A stretch of DNA of 32,427 nt, taken from positions 1-32,427 of the IMG/VR virus record IMGVR_UViG_3300025418_000918; one strand, given 5' to 3'. Under the pieces are notes generated by a model. It was given only the letters and a program-made list of their open reading frames with translations, was not told the origin of the DNA and did not search any database. This stretch comes from a virus. Every line of letters starts with the position of its first letter. The first letter of the stretch is position 1. Shown piece by piece: positions 14,403 to 23,920 of the stretch. A program made the position numbers and the translations under genes.

Positions 14403-15780
14403 AGTTTAATAGTTCTTGAAAGGGGTTATAGTTTTTAAAAGTATGTAGATGGTTCTGATTGTGTACAAGTACATCAGTAATAGAATGGTACCAATCATTT
14501 AACTGACCAATAGGTAGTTGAGCAATCTTTAATATTTCTTGTTTGATTAATGCAAATCTCTTTTTATGATCTTTTTCTAGATCGTAACTTTCGTCGATGA
14601 ATGGATGAAAAGTTTTAAATCCCAGTTGATGTAGTTTATTTAATGCGGCATAGTTACCCATGTAAATAAATGGCTGTAGGTTCAATATAGGTCTCCATGT
14701 CTTTTCAGAGAAGAATGGAGTTTCATCTTTATCAAAATCTGTTTCAGTTGTGATGTGTACATAACTGTATCGATAAAACTCTTTTTTATTACTGTATACA
14801 GGAAAGAATGTAAATCGCTGTTCGTCAGGCAAATGATCAGTATCTAAATGATAAGGTACGATACTAGCAATATCTTCTACCATTTCATCTGTGCCTTCCA
14901 TGACCCTGTTTAACATATCAACGGTATCATGTTTAACATCAAATAGGAAACTAAAAAACCCTTCCCGTAACAACTTATGTTCTATAGCCAGTTGACATAG
15001 GCCTATGCGGTGGGGGCGGCCCATTCTATTAAAACTTAAAAATCTTTTAGATCTAATAGAGTATCGACTAATATCACCGGGTTTAACATAATCACTAACA
15101 TAGTTTAGTCCTGTATCAAACGGATACTTATCCATAAGATTTGCTGTTTGATATAAGGCAATATCGCTACCTAATAGGGTCATGCTAGTTTTAATATCGT
15201 ATCTTACATTACCCTGTAAGCATACAATGTTACTACCTTTTATTCCTAGGTTCAATAGCAGTTTCTCCACATCTTCTAAAATAGATGGTTCGATAGAAGG
15301 ATCAATCATGTTAACCAATAATAGTTTAACACGACCTGTTTGGAGTAGTTCTAATATTTTAGGAGTTAATGAGTTCCCGATAGAATGACGGTATTCGGTA
15401 CCATCGACCATTATATCTGTTTCATTTAAAACAAACTGTACAGTATTACATTCTAACTCAATGGGATAATAGTAACTGCCATCTGTAACTTGATCTTCAC
15501 TTACTATATTATCTAACCCAAATGACTCTTTAAAATGATAAAAGAAGTTAGAGTTTCTAAAATAATATCCAGATTTAGGATTGTTATAGTAATAACAGTC
15601 ATCGATTTCTTTTATTCTTAGAAAATCGTCACTGTGCTGTAAATGATCGTTGATTATTTTATCCTGCATCCAGTTAACTAGTGCAGGATGTAATCCGTTA
15701 GCTAATGGGTATCTTATATTATCTATAGTATACCAGTTAGAATAAACTAACTTAAAAGGCGATCCACTTGCCTGAACCAT
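14383..15780 (-). CDS. Glycosyltransferase-like protein, paralogue 2
   Basis: This 465-residue protein is similar to its downstream neighbour over the whole length. It shares FKLVYSNWYT at the N-terminus, KRFLSFNRMGRPHRIGLCQL in the middle, and FFSEKTWRPILNLQPFIYMG (residues 356-375) followed by GFKTFHPFIDESYDL and DWYHSITDVLVHNQNH at the end. Membrane segments and a signal peptide are absent. Its start lies 29 nt inside the end of the TPP-enzyme gene. Tandem duplication is the likely origin. The two copies may add different sugars or act as a heterodimer. The glycosyltransferase label rests on the EK-type motif and on context. Confidence 0.6.
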   Translation of the reverse strand: MVQASGSPFKLVYSNWYTIDNIRYPLANGLHPALVNWMQDKIINDHLQHSDDFLRIKEIDDCYYYNNPKSGYYFRNSNFFYHFKESFGLDNIVSEDQVTDGSYYYPIELECNTVQFVLNETDIMVDGTEYRHSIGNSLTPKILELLQTGRVKLLLVNMIDPSIEPSILEDVEKLLLNLGIKGSNIVCLQGNVRYDIKTSMTLLGSDIALYQTANLMDKYPFDTGLNYVSDYVKPGDISRYSIRSKRFLSFNRMGRPHRIGLCQLAIEHKLLREGFFSFLFDVKHDTVDMLNRVMEGTDEMVEDIASIVPYHLDTDHLPDEQRFTFFPVYSNKKEFYRYSYVHITTETDFDKDETPFFSEKTWRPILNLQPFIYMGNYAALNKLHQLGFKTFHPFIDESYDLEKDHKKRFALIKQEILKIAQLPIGQLNDWYHSITDVLVHNQNHLHTFKNYNPFQELLNYESKQI

Positions 15781-16378
15781 AGTGCGGGTATTTTGATTTA
15801 TATTTGTAGTAGACTACATCTTCCGGAATATCGCGTTGCTTTTTCCAAGTTGCCTTAGTAGGTGTATAGGTTGATACTCCGTTGTCTTCTACAACAAAAT
15901 ACAATGGTAAATCAAAGTTTCTAGCATACTTGTGTGCTTCGTAAAAAGCACCAGTTTCAAAACTCATATCGCCGATAAAACACCATACCTTTTCGTCGCT
16001 GCCAGAGTCCTTGATACTTTTTGCCACACCCAGAGCAATAGCAATAGTAGAAGATACAATGGCGCTAGAATAAAAGTGTTCATCGATATTGCAGATAGTA
16101 ATGCTCTTACCAGCAAGGATTTCATCTTCTAGCCATACAGGGTCAATGCCTTTAAGCAATGCATGATAATGACTGCGCCAAGTAGAAAACACCCAGTCAG
16201 TGGCCTTAATGCGCTTAAAGATATCGATCAAGGGTTTTTCGTTGCCGTCCGACAAATGCACCGGGCCACGAATCTTGGCATCTTCCCAATGCTCCACAAT
16301 GCGTTGCTCGAACGCCTGTAGTTGTTCTACTGTATATCCGTGTTTACGGACAACGGGATATTGTTTTAAGTTTTTCAT
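15752..16378 (-). CDS. TPP-binding E1 alpha / transketolase-like protein, minimal
   Basis: This 208-residue protein has the thiamine-diphosphate signature G136-D137 in WCFIGDMSFETGAFYEAHKY, followed 29 residues on by N166 in FVVEDNGVST. STWRSHYHALLKGID (residues 65-79) matches E1 alpha. Normal E1 alpha is 320-360 residues. The partner pyrimidine half is at 3632-4168. I chose ATG 16378, which gives the ATGA overlap typical of this operon, over a TTG 39 nt upstream. The 5' part of the gene is far richer in GC (34 of 60 at 16261-16320) than the glycosyltransferase-like genes (16 of 60 at 14401-14460), which suggests separate acquisition. The likely role is sugar carboligation or ketol transfer. 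Confidence 0.78.
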   Translation of the reverse strand: MKNLKQYPVVRKHGYTVEQLQAFEQRIVEHWEDAKIRGPVHLSDGNEKPLIDIFKRIKATDWVFSTWRSHYHALLKGIDPVWLEDEILAGKSITICNIDEHFYSSAIVSSTIAIALGVAKSIKDSGSDEKVWCFIGDMSFETGAFYEAHKYARNFDLPLYFVVEDNGVSTYTPTKATWKKQRDIPEDVVYYKYKSKYPHYGSGKWIAF

Positions 16379-16914
16379 CTGTCTCTTTTTTGTAATATAG
16401 GAGTTGTGGTTGGCCAATCAATGTCAAAGGACTTCCAGTTAATAACACCTTGTTTGTTTTCATCAACATAGTCACCTTGATAAAACAAGTTGTAATGGAA
16501 GACACAGTCAGTTAACGCATAGTGTCCATTGGCAAACCCCGGAGGGACTAATACTTGATCGCGTGTTCGTTCACTGATAATATATGATTCCCATTTGCCA
16601 TAGTTAGCCGAATCGGGTCTAGCATCGAGTACAACTAGATAGATATCTCCTACTAATGCCTGTACAAGTTTCCAAGTTTTATCATCATAATGTAATCCAC
16701 GAAGCACACCCTGATATGACTTTGAAAATCTAACATGTGTATTGACATCGTTGGGCATTAATGCATTAACAGGATGTGCCGTGTTATGATATGTTGTAAA
16801 GATTTCGCCACGGTATTCTCTGTATACACTGGGAGTATACACAGGCACTTCATTACCAAATGTTTTTAGATAGGATGTGCTGAACTCATCCCATTTTTTA
16901 TCTTTATAACTCAT
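16375..16914 (-). CDS. rmlC: dTDP-4-dehydrorhamnose 3,5-epimerase family protein (RmlC-like)
   Basis: This 179-residue protein has the RmlC cupin core: GVLRGLHYD with the catalytic H75, KLVQALVGDIYLVVLDAR with K82, YGKWESY, VLVPPGFANGHYAL and GVINWKSFDIDWP. The family epimerises 4-keto-6-deoxy NDP-sugars at C3 and/or C5. RmlA, RmlB and RmlD are not recognisable here, so the substrate may come from the host or from one of the SDRs. It overlaps both neighbours by 4 nt (ATGA). The rmlC symbol marks the family; the true substrate may differ from dTDP-rhamnose intermediates. Confidence 0.85.
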   Translation of the reverse strand: MSYKDKKWDEFSTSYLKTFGNEVPVYTPSVYREYRGEIFTTYHNTAHPVNALMPNDVNTHVRFSKSYQGVLRGLHYDDKTWKLVQALVGDIYLVVLDARPDSANYGKWESYIISERTRDQVLVPPGFANGHYALTDCVFHYNLFYQGDYVDENKQGVINWKSFDIDWPTTTPILQKRDR

Positions 16915-19355
16915 CCTTTTACTACCCTATCAGAAAGATATCTAACCAATTCTTTACTATGGGCTTCATCTTTATAAATGCCCAATAGGTGATTACGATT
17001 ATGCACTAATATTTCTTCCATCTGCCAATACCATTTGTGTATTTCTTCTTTGCTCATAGAACAAATTCGTTTGATTTCAGCAAACATCATTCGCATACGA
17101 AGATCGTTGTCTAATACATTATCAAAACTTTCGTCAATCCAAGGATCAAATGTCCTAAACCCAATATTACGCAGTTCTGCTAATGCACCTGGGAAGGCAA
17201 TGAAAATAAAGGGATGGAAGTTGGCAATGGCCTTGAATACTTTTTCAGTAAACGATTTATATTCACCGTGTATGTATCCTTCGGAAGCAATATACAAGTA
17301 AGCATTTTTACTAGATTTACTGCCGTACTTGTCTCCCCAACCACTGGTATTATGATATCCTGCATCGGGTTCGTCCTGCATACGGTGTGGCAAAACTTCA
17401 TGTAATCGATCTATCACTGAGTTATCGCAATCAAATCCGTAGCTTTTAGACACATAATAGCCATAGTCTCTACCACGATAATCTAACATAGACCAATCAC
17501 CTAGATCTAACAAGTTTTCTTTAGCCATTTGGTAAATCATTGCCACTCTATGATCTCTGCTTCTTCTATTAGGAAACATAAAATGATTACGTCTTAGATA
17601 GTTTCTACTGTCATAGAACTGTTGTTCTGTTAGCCCCGAACCAGTTTTGTTTTTAAAGTGTGCAGATATATTAACCAACAGGAATGGCATGTTTTTAACT
17701 ATCATGCATCGTTCGTGTTCGGGGAACCAAGAGTTATATACTTGTTCTGCGTTAAAACTGTTGATAGATAGAACAATCTGTTCTTTAGGAATACCGCTAC
17801 GTTGTAGACCTCTGTGGAAGTCCTCAAACTCATAACGTTCAATACACGGCTCGTTGGCCCAATCTAAAAAGATAATAGCGTTCTTTTTACGAACATCTTC
17901 CAATGCCTGTGCAGACATATGTTTCCAAAAGTATTCGCCATTTAGTTTACTGCCTACATGATCGGTCCCTGTAAACTTACCAAAGTGCAAAGTCACTTTA
18001 ATAGGATAGATATATTTGTGATATCCATCTGCATGTAGAGTTTGATTTCCAAAGTATAAAGAGTTTTCATAGATATCTACTAGTTCTTTATAGGACCAAT
18101 GCCGTAAGTGAGATCCTCCCATACGTAGGCTATTAGGCCAATCTCCCATTTGATCACCAAACATTTGTTTCAATGGACTATTGGGAGAATCTAACTGTTC
18201 TTCGTAAAAACTTTCAGAACTAAGTCTATTTGAATAGAGTGTGTGCAAATAGTTTACAATGCCCATTTCTGGTGCCAGAGCGTTAGGCAATACAATATTA
18301 GGCATTACATAATCGTAAAAGAACGGTAATCTAGGTTTTTTTTCGACCACGGTTATTTGACTATTAGGTACTGGTACAGGCACTGGTGCTGAAACTAAAG
18401 TCTGTACTGGGGCAGGTGCAGGCACCGGAGTAGGGGCCGGAGTTGTATTAATAACTACTACAGGGGGTAGTTGATTAGAACTTCCTCGCATCTCTGTAGG
18501 AGGAGTGATCAAAGAGTATGGATCTATCGTTCTTTCCTGAGTAGGCACTGCTGGTGTATTAGCTACAATAGCCGGTAGTTGTATAGGTGATGGAACTTCG
18601 TTTGTAACAGAAGAAGGATAGGCTTTATAATAAAAATCCCGTAGTTTTTCTGCAAACAGTTTATGTGGTTCAGCACCGTGATGCCAAAACTCAGGACCTG
18701 CATTTCTATACCCTTCGTTTTTATATTTCCAATAAAAACTTTCTTTATTGTTCATAATGTCCATATAGACATCTTTATCAATTTGATTTATATAAAAGTT
18801 TAGATGTGGGCTTTCGCTGAACATCTCCATGGTATTGCACATCAAATACCTGATATTTTTAGTTTGTAAAAAATATTGTAGTTGTAGTACAAGGTTAGCA
18901 CTTGCTATTTCCATGTAAACAACATTCTTTGCTATAAATTCTTGGCATCCCGCAATAATAGTTTTTTCTTCTTCGTGGCCGCCTTTATACCCCATGTTAA
19001 CACGGAGGAAATCCATATCAACTTTTGATATATAATCGCTATAAGGATTCCATTTATCATACCAAATAGGTCTGTCAACAGGCACCTCCATTCGAAAACT
19101 CTCAGTCCATGCAACTAATATTTCCAAATCCATTTTTTCAGGATCGTAAAAAGTATTAACCCATTCAATAATGACACGGGTAATAGTTGCGTTGGTAGAT
19201 CCGTGAGATGCAATATTAAGTGCTTTACGGCCAATCTTTTCCGCAAATAGATTACCAAAAGAATTTTTTCTATTATATTCGCTGTCTTGAGTTCCGTCCA
19301 TTTCTGATCCGGATGCATGACTACAGCCTGCAATTAATAATAACTTTTCTTTCAT
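16911..19355 (-). CDS. Fusion protein: SGNH-like domain, Pro/Ala/Val linker, glycosyltransferase-like domain
   Basis: This is an 814-residue three-part protein. Residues 1 to about 247 start with LLLIAGCSHASGSEMDG (S12, block I) and contain HGSTNATI and WHHGAEPHKLFAEKL, matching an SGNH-type fold. Residues about 248-340 are a low-complexity linker rich in Pro, Ala and Val (for example VPAPAPVQ and APVPVPVP). Residues about 345-814 resemble the two glycosyltransferase-like proteins at 12984-15780, with FTEKVFKAIANFHPFIFIAF and IGFRTFDPWIDESF from residue 702. The fusion links acyl-ester chemistry to glycosyl transfer in one chain. It overlaps both neighbours by 4 nt. There is no signal peptide. 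The domain calls are motif-based. Confidence 0.65.
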   Translation of the reverse strand: MKEKLLLIAGCSHASGSEMDGTQDSEYNRKNSFGNLFAEKIGRKALNIASHGSTNATITRVIIEWVNTFYDPEKMDLEILVAWTESFRMEVPVDRPIWYDKWNPYSDYISKVDMDFLRVNMGYKGGHEEEKTIIAGCQEFIAKNVVYMEIASANLVLQLQYFLQTKNIRYLMCNTMEMFSESPHLNFYINQIDKDVYMDIMNNKESFYWKYKNEGYRNAGPEFWHHGAEPHKLFAEKLRDFYYKAYPSSVTNEVPSPIQLPAIVANTPAVPTQERTIDPYSLITPPTEMRGSSNQLPPVVVINTTPAPTPVPAPAPVQTLVSAPVPVPVPNSQITVVEKKPRLPFFYDYVMPNIVLPNALAPEMGIVNYLHTLYSNRLSSESFYEEQLDSPNSPLKQMFGDQMGDWPNSLRMGGSHLRHWSYKELVDIYENSLYFGNQTLHADGYHKYIYPIKVTLHFGKFTGTDHVGSKLNGEYFWKHMSAQALEDVRKKNAIIFLDWANEPCIERYEFEDFHRGLQRSGIPKEQIVLSINSFNAEQVYNSWFPEHERCMIVKNMPFLLVNISAHFKNKTGSGLTEQQFYDSRNYLRRNHFMFPNRRSRDHRVAMIYQMAKENLLDLGDWSMLDYRGRDYGYYVSKSYGFDCDNSVIDRLHEVLPHRMQDEPDAGYHNTSGWGDKYGSKSSKNAYLYIASEGYIHGEYKSFTEKVFKAIANFHPFIFIAFPGALAELRNIGFRTFDPWIDESFDNVLDNDLRMRMMFAEIKRICSMSKEEIHKWYWQMEEILVHNRNHLLGIYKDEAHSKELVRYLSDRVVKG

Positions 19356-21592
19356 ACTTTACTGCTTCTTTTTTTAATATTATCAAATACTATAGCATAT
19401 ACAGGAACTTCAGGACTAGAGGGAATTTCTTTAGTAGTTGATTTATCCGGTATGGCTACTTCATATTGTCTATAATCGCCCCAATCTCCCTCGCCTATAT
19501 ATCTATAGGTAAAGGAAAAATCAAGTTTATTAAATGTTGCTTCTTCATGAAGCATATGCGAAAAACTTCTATCACTTCTGCCAGTATCACCCCATTCTTC
19601 AGGCTTGGCTAGTTTACGTGCTCGTTTGGCAGTATTACTTTGCATACGACTAAAATCTTGTGCATAGAAAGGCCCGCGCCGAGGATCGTCCTCGTCTCTA
19701 TCATCATAGGGATTTTCAATTTGATTAAACTCATAATCAAAGTCTGCTTGCCAGCGTCCTTCATCTGTGATATCAAACTTAAATGTAGCGGTATACATAC
19801 CAGGACCAAACTGTCCACCGAACTCATTTTGATCAATATCTGGATTAAACTTAATCTTAGCAGAATATCCGCCTCTAGCACGCCATAACATTCTAAAGAA
19901 AGGCCACATTTCATTTACTAATGTGTCAGCAAATGGATTAATATCAGGTTTGATAATGTTGTAGTCAAACTTTTCATATCCCACTTCGCGCACTGTACTA
20001 GGATTATCTAACACAACCTTATAGTGATCTACTGCTAACTTATGACGTCGTGGATAACTAAAAGGAACTTCCACTGTGTCAATAATCATATCTAAGAATA
20101 TAGAAAATGCTTTGACACGGGTCATAACATGGGTACCGCCTAGCTTAAAGTCCTGTGTAATCCAATGATTTTGATACTTGTGATCACTTAGTCCAAACTT
20201 TTTAGGATTCTGTCCGATAATAGTTTCTGGTCCAAGACCAAAGCCAAATCCAGACCCTACATTATTGATATTCATGTTACGAACACGCCATAATAATGTC
20301 ATACTGTCGGCTGCATCTTGGAAATCTTCTGTAGGGAAACCCATGATCCAGTTAGTGGCAGCATAGATTCCTACTTCTTTGCCGTCACGGAAGTTCTGTT
20401 CCATTTCAGCAATAGTAACACCTTTGTCCATGTCATCTAATACTTTCTGACTACCACTTTCGATACCATAGTTCAGAATGATACAACCACCTGCTTTAAG
20501 GTCTTTGAAGTATTCAAGATCCATGCGGCCGTCGCAACGAGCATAACCAGTCCAATGAATCTTTAAGTCTTTGGCCACAACAGCCTTACAGAACGCACGT
20601 AGTTCTTTTAGGTTACCATTAACTAAACTGTCAATGAACCAAATAATGTCTGTGCCTTTGTTGTAGTACAGCCATTCTACTTCGGTGATAAGGTCCACAG
20701 CCTGACGCTGACGATACTTCCAAAAGTGTGTTTCTTCACAGAATGTACATTTAGCAGTACAGCCACGACTAATCTCACTGTTAACACCGTTAGGCAACTT
20801 ATACTGATTGAAGTCAATACTTTCATAATCAGGCATAGGTAAGCCATTGATATTGATACGTTGATCTTCAGGCTGTGTTACATACTTTGGTCCTTTGAGA
20901 ACAACACCGTTTTCTACTTCATCTAAAATCTCTAACAGTACTTGCTCACCCTCTCCGTTGACAACATAGTCAAAGTAATCCTCAATCTCGAACCAGCCCT
21001 TTTGTACATTACTACCACCGATAGCGATTCTAATGTTAGGATTACGGCGTTTGAGTTCCTTACACATCCATTTAGTAGGAAGCTCATTGATATTGTATAC
21101 ACTAAATCCTATAATGTCAGCACCATATTCTTCAAGCTCATCACAGGCTTTCATTAACAACGGTTCAAGCACAGGATGAATGTGTTCATAATATGTACTG
21201 CCAGTCCAATGCCAGATAGCACTAGGATCCCACAACGGAAATGGTATTAATTTTCTAGGGCGCCAGATTTTTTGATATTCATTATAAGCACGAATATTCA
21301 AATCTTTAATAACTGTTTCGTAGCCTGCACTTTTGGCAACACCACTAAGTCGAGCTAGATTAAACGGAGGCATGTCAGGTGCCCACTCGGGACACATTAC
21401 CAATGCTAGTTTTGTTTTGCGTGTTTTGTAATCGATATAAACAGGAGTAACGTTTTTTTGCTCTGTTTTTTTAGCATAAGGTGCAATAGCATCCATCATG
21501 GCACGATGTCGTGCATCTGCGAGATCCTCAGGAGGCTGTTCTCGCGGACCAATATCTTTTCTTGCTAACTGTGTTAAATTGAAATCAATCAA
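19352..21592 (-). CDS. Radical SAM protein with N-terminal B12-binding-like domain
   Basis: This is a 746-residue protein. Residues about 60-225 look like the cobalamin-binding-type domain of B12-radical SAM enzymes (LALVMCPEWAPDMPPFNLAR, GADIIGFSVYN, IAIGGSN, VVNGEGEQVLLEIL), without a DxHxxG motif. The radical SAM core has C278-x3-C282-x2-C285 in SRGCTAKCTFC, then IIWFIDSLVNGN and LNYGIESGSQKVLDDM. About 280 C-terminal residues are unassigned. The start is TTG 21592, directly after the stop of the upstream gene, with AGAAGG upstream. Members catalyse methylations, C-S bond formation and rearrangements. The substrate here is unknown. Confidence 0.85.
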   Translation of the reverse strand: MIDFNLTQLARKDIGPREQPPEDLADARHRAMMDAIAPYAKKTEQKNVTPVYIDYKTRKTKLALVMCPEWAPDMPPFNLARLSGVAKSAGYETVIKDLNIRAYNEYQKIWRPRKLIPFPLWDPSAIWHWTGSTYYEHIHPVLEPLLMKACDELEEYGADIIGFSVYNINELPTKWMCKELKRRNPNIRIAIGGSNVQKGWFEIEDYFDYVVNGEGEQVLLEILDEVENGVVLKGPKYVTQPEDQRININGLPMPDYESIDFNQYKLPNGVNSEISRGCTAKCTFCEETHFWKYRQRQAVDLITEVEWLYYNKGTDIIWFIDSLVNGNLKELRAFCKAVVAKDLKIHWTGYARCDGRMDLEYFKDLKAGGCIILNYGIESGSQKVLDDMDKGVTIAEMEQNFRDGKEVGIYAATNWIMGFPTEDFQDAADSMTLLWRVRNMNINNVGSGFGFGLGPETIIGQNPKKFGLSDHKYQNHWITQDFKLGGTHVMTRVKAFSIFLDMIIDTVEVPFSYPRRHKLAVDHYKVVLDNPSTVREVGYEKFDYNIIKPDINPFADTLVNEMWPFFRMLWRARGGYSAKIKFNPDIDQNEFGGQFGPGMYTATFKFDITDEGRWQADFDYEFNQIENPYDDRDEDDPRRGPFYAQDFSRMQSNTAKRARKLAKPEEWGDTGRSDRSFSHMLHEEATFNKLDFSFTYRYIGEGDWGDYRQYEVAIPDKSTTKEIPSSPEVPVYAIVFDNIKKRSSKV

Positions 21593-22639
21593 TTAATCTA
21601 CCTTCTTTTTAGTTCTAGTTTTTTTAGGTTTAACAGGTTCTTCGGCAACAACTGGTATAACAGGAATAACTTTGCGATCGGGGTTATGTTTGGGAATAAT
21701 AATATCTGTACCGCAATGGCAGTGTTCTTTTTCGCAGGTAATCACTTTAGGACCAATCTCAGCAATATCTCTTAGAATATTACCGCCATAACCGCCTTCA
21801 CCACAACTAGCTAGTCCAATATCTCCCATAGGATTGATAAACAAGCTATCGCCTACATTACAGCGCCAGCCTTTGAAAAAGTTCTGTCTATTAATAATAA
21901 CATCATTGCTATTAGTATACAACTCTTCTCCATCCTCATGAATAGAATAACTTACACAGTTATCCGGAGTAGTGGGTTTAGGTAGTGTAAACTTCATATC
22001 CACCGAATGTGTTTTTAAGAAATCTACTTTTTTCTTGCTACGATACTTCCAAGGACTAGCATAGATTGTCATCTCATCAAACAACGGAGTCCATTCAATA
22101 AAGTAGTTAGGCATAACTTTTTTCAAGTGTTCGCCGTATTCAACAACTTCCCAAAAGCGTTCATCATGCATCAACATCTTTGTGGCAAGATAGTTTACCT
22201 TGTCACATAAGAAGATACTATTCTTTTCGTATTCTTCTTTGTTACTAAACTCCACATGATAACTAGCAACAATATCATCAAACAAATGATAATGTTTCTT
22301 CCACCAAGCCAATGGGCGACTTAGATTAGTGTTTACTGCTAATGTACAGTTAGGCAGTTCACGCTTCAACCATTCGCATACAGGAATAAAGTTACGCCAT
22401 GCTGTAGGTTCTCCTCCACTAAAGAAGAACTTAAAGTGTTCATAACCTTCTTCCTTGTAACGATTAATAATAGTTTCAAGGTTAGTTAGGTACTTGGTCA
22501 AGTTACCATTATTGGTTTCAGTACCACTCCAGTTGCCTGGATTACAATAACTACATTTAAAGTTACAGTAGTTGTTAACTTGCCAAGTGACTGCAAGGTA
22601 TTTTTGTTTCCCTACAATCTCGATTATTTCTTTGCCCAT
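21593..22639 (-). CDS. Radical SAM protein with C-terminal Cys-rich region
   Basis: This 348-residue protein has the cluster motif C25-x3-C29-x2-C32 in NNYCNFKCSYCNPG near the N-terminus and FFFSGGEPTAW as the SAM-binding GGE motif. A C-terminal Cys-rich region (WRCNVGDSLFINPMGDIGLA, then CEKEHCHCG) looks like a SPASM or twitch auxiliary-cluster segment. The protein ends in a Pro/Lys-rich tail. It differs from the N-terminally SPASM-like neighbours, so it probably does a different step. It overlaps the upstream radical SAM gene by 16 nt. Confidence 0.85.
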   Translation of the reverse strand: MGKEIIEIVGKQKYLAVTWQVNNYCNFKCSYCNPGNWSGTETNNGNLTKYLTNLETIINRYKEEGYEHFKFFFSGGEPTAWRNFIPVCEWLKRELPNCTLAVNTNLSRPLAWWKKHYHLFDDIVASYHVEFSNKEEYEKNSIFLCDKVNYLATKMLMHDERFWEVVEYGEHLKKVMPNYFIEWTPLFDEMTIYASPWKYRSKKKVDFLKTHSVDMKFTLPKPTTPDNCVSYSIHEDGEELYTNSNDVIINRQNFFKGWRCNVGDSLFINPMGDIGLASCGEGGYGGNILRDIAEIGPKVITCEKEHCHCGTDIIIPKHNPDRKVIPVIPVVAEEPVKPKKTRTKKKVD

Positions 22640-23919
22640 TGATAGACCTCTTTTAATTCTGGAACAACGTCCAATAACTTTTCTTTTCTATTAACATCCA
22701 TTTCATTATTATGGAAAATGAATTCTAATATACCGCCTTTGTCCTCATGACTGACATGATCACCGTATCTATGACTGCCTGCTTTTAAGTTCTGTTGTAT
22801 AAGTTTAAACCCATTTGCAATGCCGGGCAAGTGTTCATACTTCCTAACATGCATTTCATACGTTTTGATTAACTTTTCTTTAATATGGTCTGGCAATATA
22901 AAGATATTGGCCCACCAAGGATGTGTAAGCAAGTTAAATCTAGGATCAACTTTTTTACTAATCAACTCATTGTCATATAGATAATCAAAGAACTCAGGGA
23001 AGGACCAAACATTCCATGTACTGATCGTAGGACTAATCTGGAACTCTGCATGTGGAACTTCTTTCTTTAGTTTTTTCATGTTCTTAACAATGGTATCCCA
23101 TTTGGTACCTTTGCGTACAAGTTCAGCAACATCGCCACTGGCATCGAGACTTGCCCAAATCTTGATGTTGGGAAACTTCTTCCACAACTCAATCAAGTTT
23201 CTATCTTTGTATTTCAATACACTAAAGTTAGTAGTATATGTTAGTTCAACCTTATGGGTCAGACCTTTTTCAATCCAATAATCTAAACATTCATAATGCT
23301 CGGGTGTAATAATAGCTTCTCCACCTGCAAAGTAAACTTCTTCAACGTGATCGAGATAGGGTTTTAGTTTAGTCATAAACACTTGGTCTTCGTTGGTATT
23401 AACAACAAATGATTTTAATCCAAAGTATTTTTCTAACTTATCATGCCCTTTAGTCTTAGCGTATTCTTCTGCCCATTGACTACTACAAGCAGGTCCACAT
23501 GTACGACATTTCATGTTACATAGGTTACTAAAACGAATGTCCATATACTTCATTTTAAACTCGTCAATGCTGCCGTCTTTCTTAGTCTTACTAATAAGAT
23601 CAACATAGTCAAGTCCCCTACGGGTATTATGACTATTACGCATAGTCCAAGCACCTAGTTGTTCTACGCTGGTGCAACGGAAACAAGTTTCAAGCGGCTG
23701 ATCTTTTAACATAGCCACACGCATCTTTTTGTACTCGTCACTATTCATCATTTGAATAATAGATTCTTCTGATTTAATCTTAGACACTGGCTTAGAGCTA
23801 TCTGCCATACAGCAGGGCATAACATCCCCATTAGGGAACGAATGGAAGTGTATCCAAGGTAGAACACAAAAGTTCTTGCCTTCTTTGATCAGTTTAGTTA
23901 CATGTGCTTTTGTTACCAT
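22624..23919 (-). CDS. Radical SAM protein with N-terminal SPASM/twitch-like domain, paralogue 1
   Basis: This is a 431-residue protein. An N-terminal Cys domain (C18 in NFCVLPWIHFHSFPNGD, C36-C37, C79 and C82) resembles SPASM/twitch auxiliary-cluster domains, which normally lie after the radical SAM core. The core follows: DIRFSNLCNMKCRTCGPACS with C134-x3-C138-x2-C141, and VYFAGGEAII as the GGE motif. It is homologous to the next two genes over its whole length. The twitch-type family is seen in uncultured phages and is of unknown substrate. The order of domains suggests a peptide- or glycan-modifying enzyme, but that is inference. It is separated by 1 nt from the upstream gene. Confidence 0.87.
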   Translation of the reverse strand: MVTKAHVTKLIKEGKNFCVLPWIHFHSFPNGDVMPCCMADSSKPVSKIKSEESIIQMMNSDEYKKMRVAMLKDQPLETCFRCTSVEQLGAWTMRNSHNTRRGLDYVDLISKTKKDGSIDEFKMKYMDIRFSNLCNMKCRTCGPACSSQWAEEYAKTKGHDKLEKYFGLKSFVVNTNEDQVFMTKLKPYLDHVEEVYFAGGEAIITPEHYECLDYWIEKGLTHKVELTYTTNFSVLKYKDRNLIELWKKFPNIKIWASLDASGDVAELVRKGTKWDTIVKNMKKLKKEVPHAEFQISPTISTWNVWSFPEFFDYLYDNELISKKVDPRFNLLTHPWWANIFILPDHIKEKLIKTYEMHVRKYEHLPGIANGFKLIQQNLKAGSHRYGDHVSHEDKGGILEFIFHNNEMDVNRKEKLLDVVPELKEVYQWAKK

Positions 23920-23920
23920 A

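Noticed and set aside
16379-16417. Upstream TTG start extending the TPP alpha protein by 13 residues
   Set aside because: ATG 16378 gives the ATGA overlap used throughout this operon, and the extension has no RBS and no family support.
21001-21592. Classical cobalamin DxHxxG motif in the B12-like radical SAM protein
   Set aside because: The N-terminal domain resembles B12-radical SAM proteins, but the motif is not present, so cobalamin use is not claimed.
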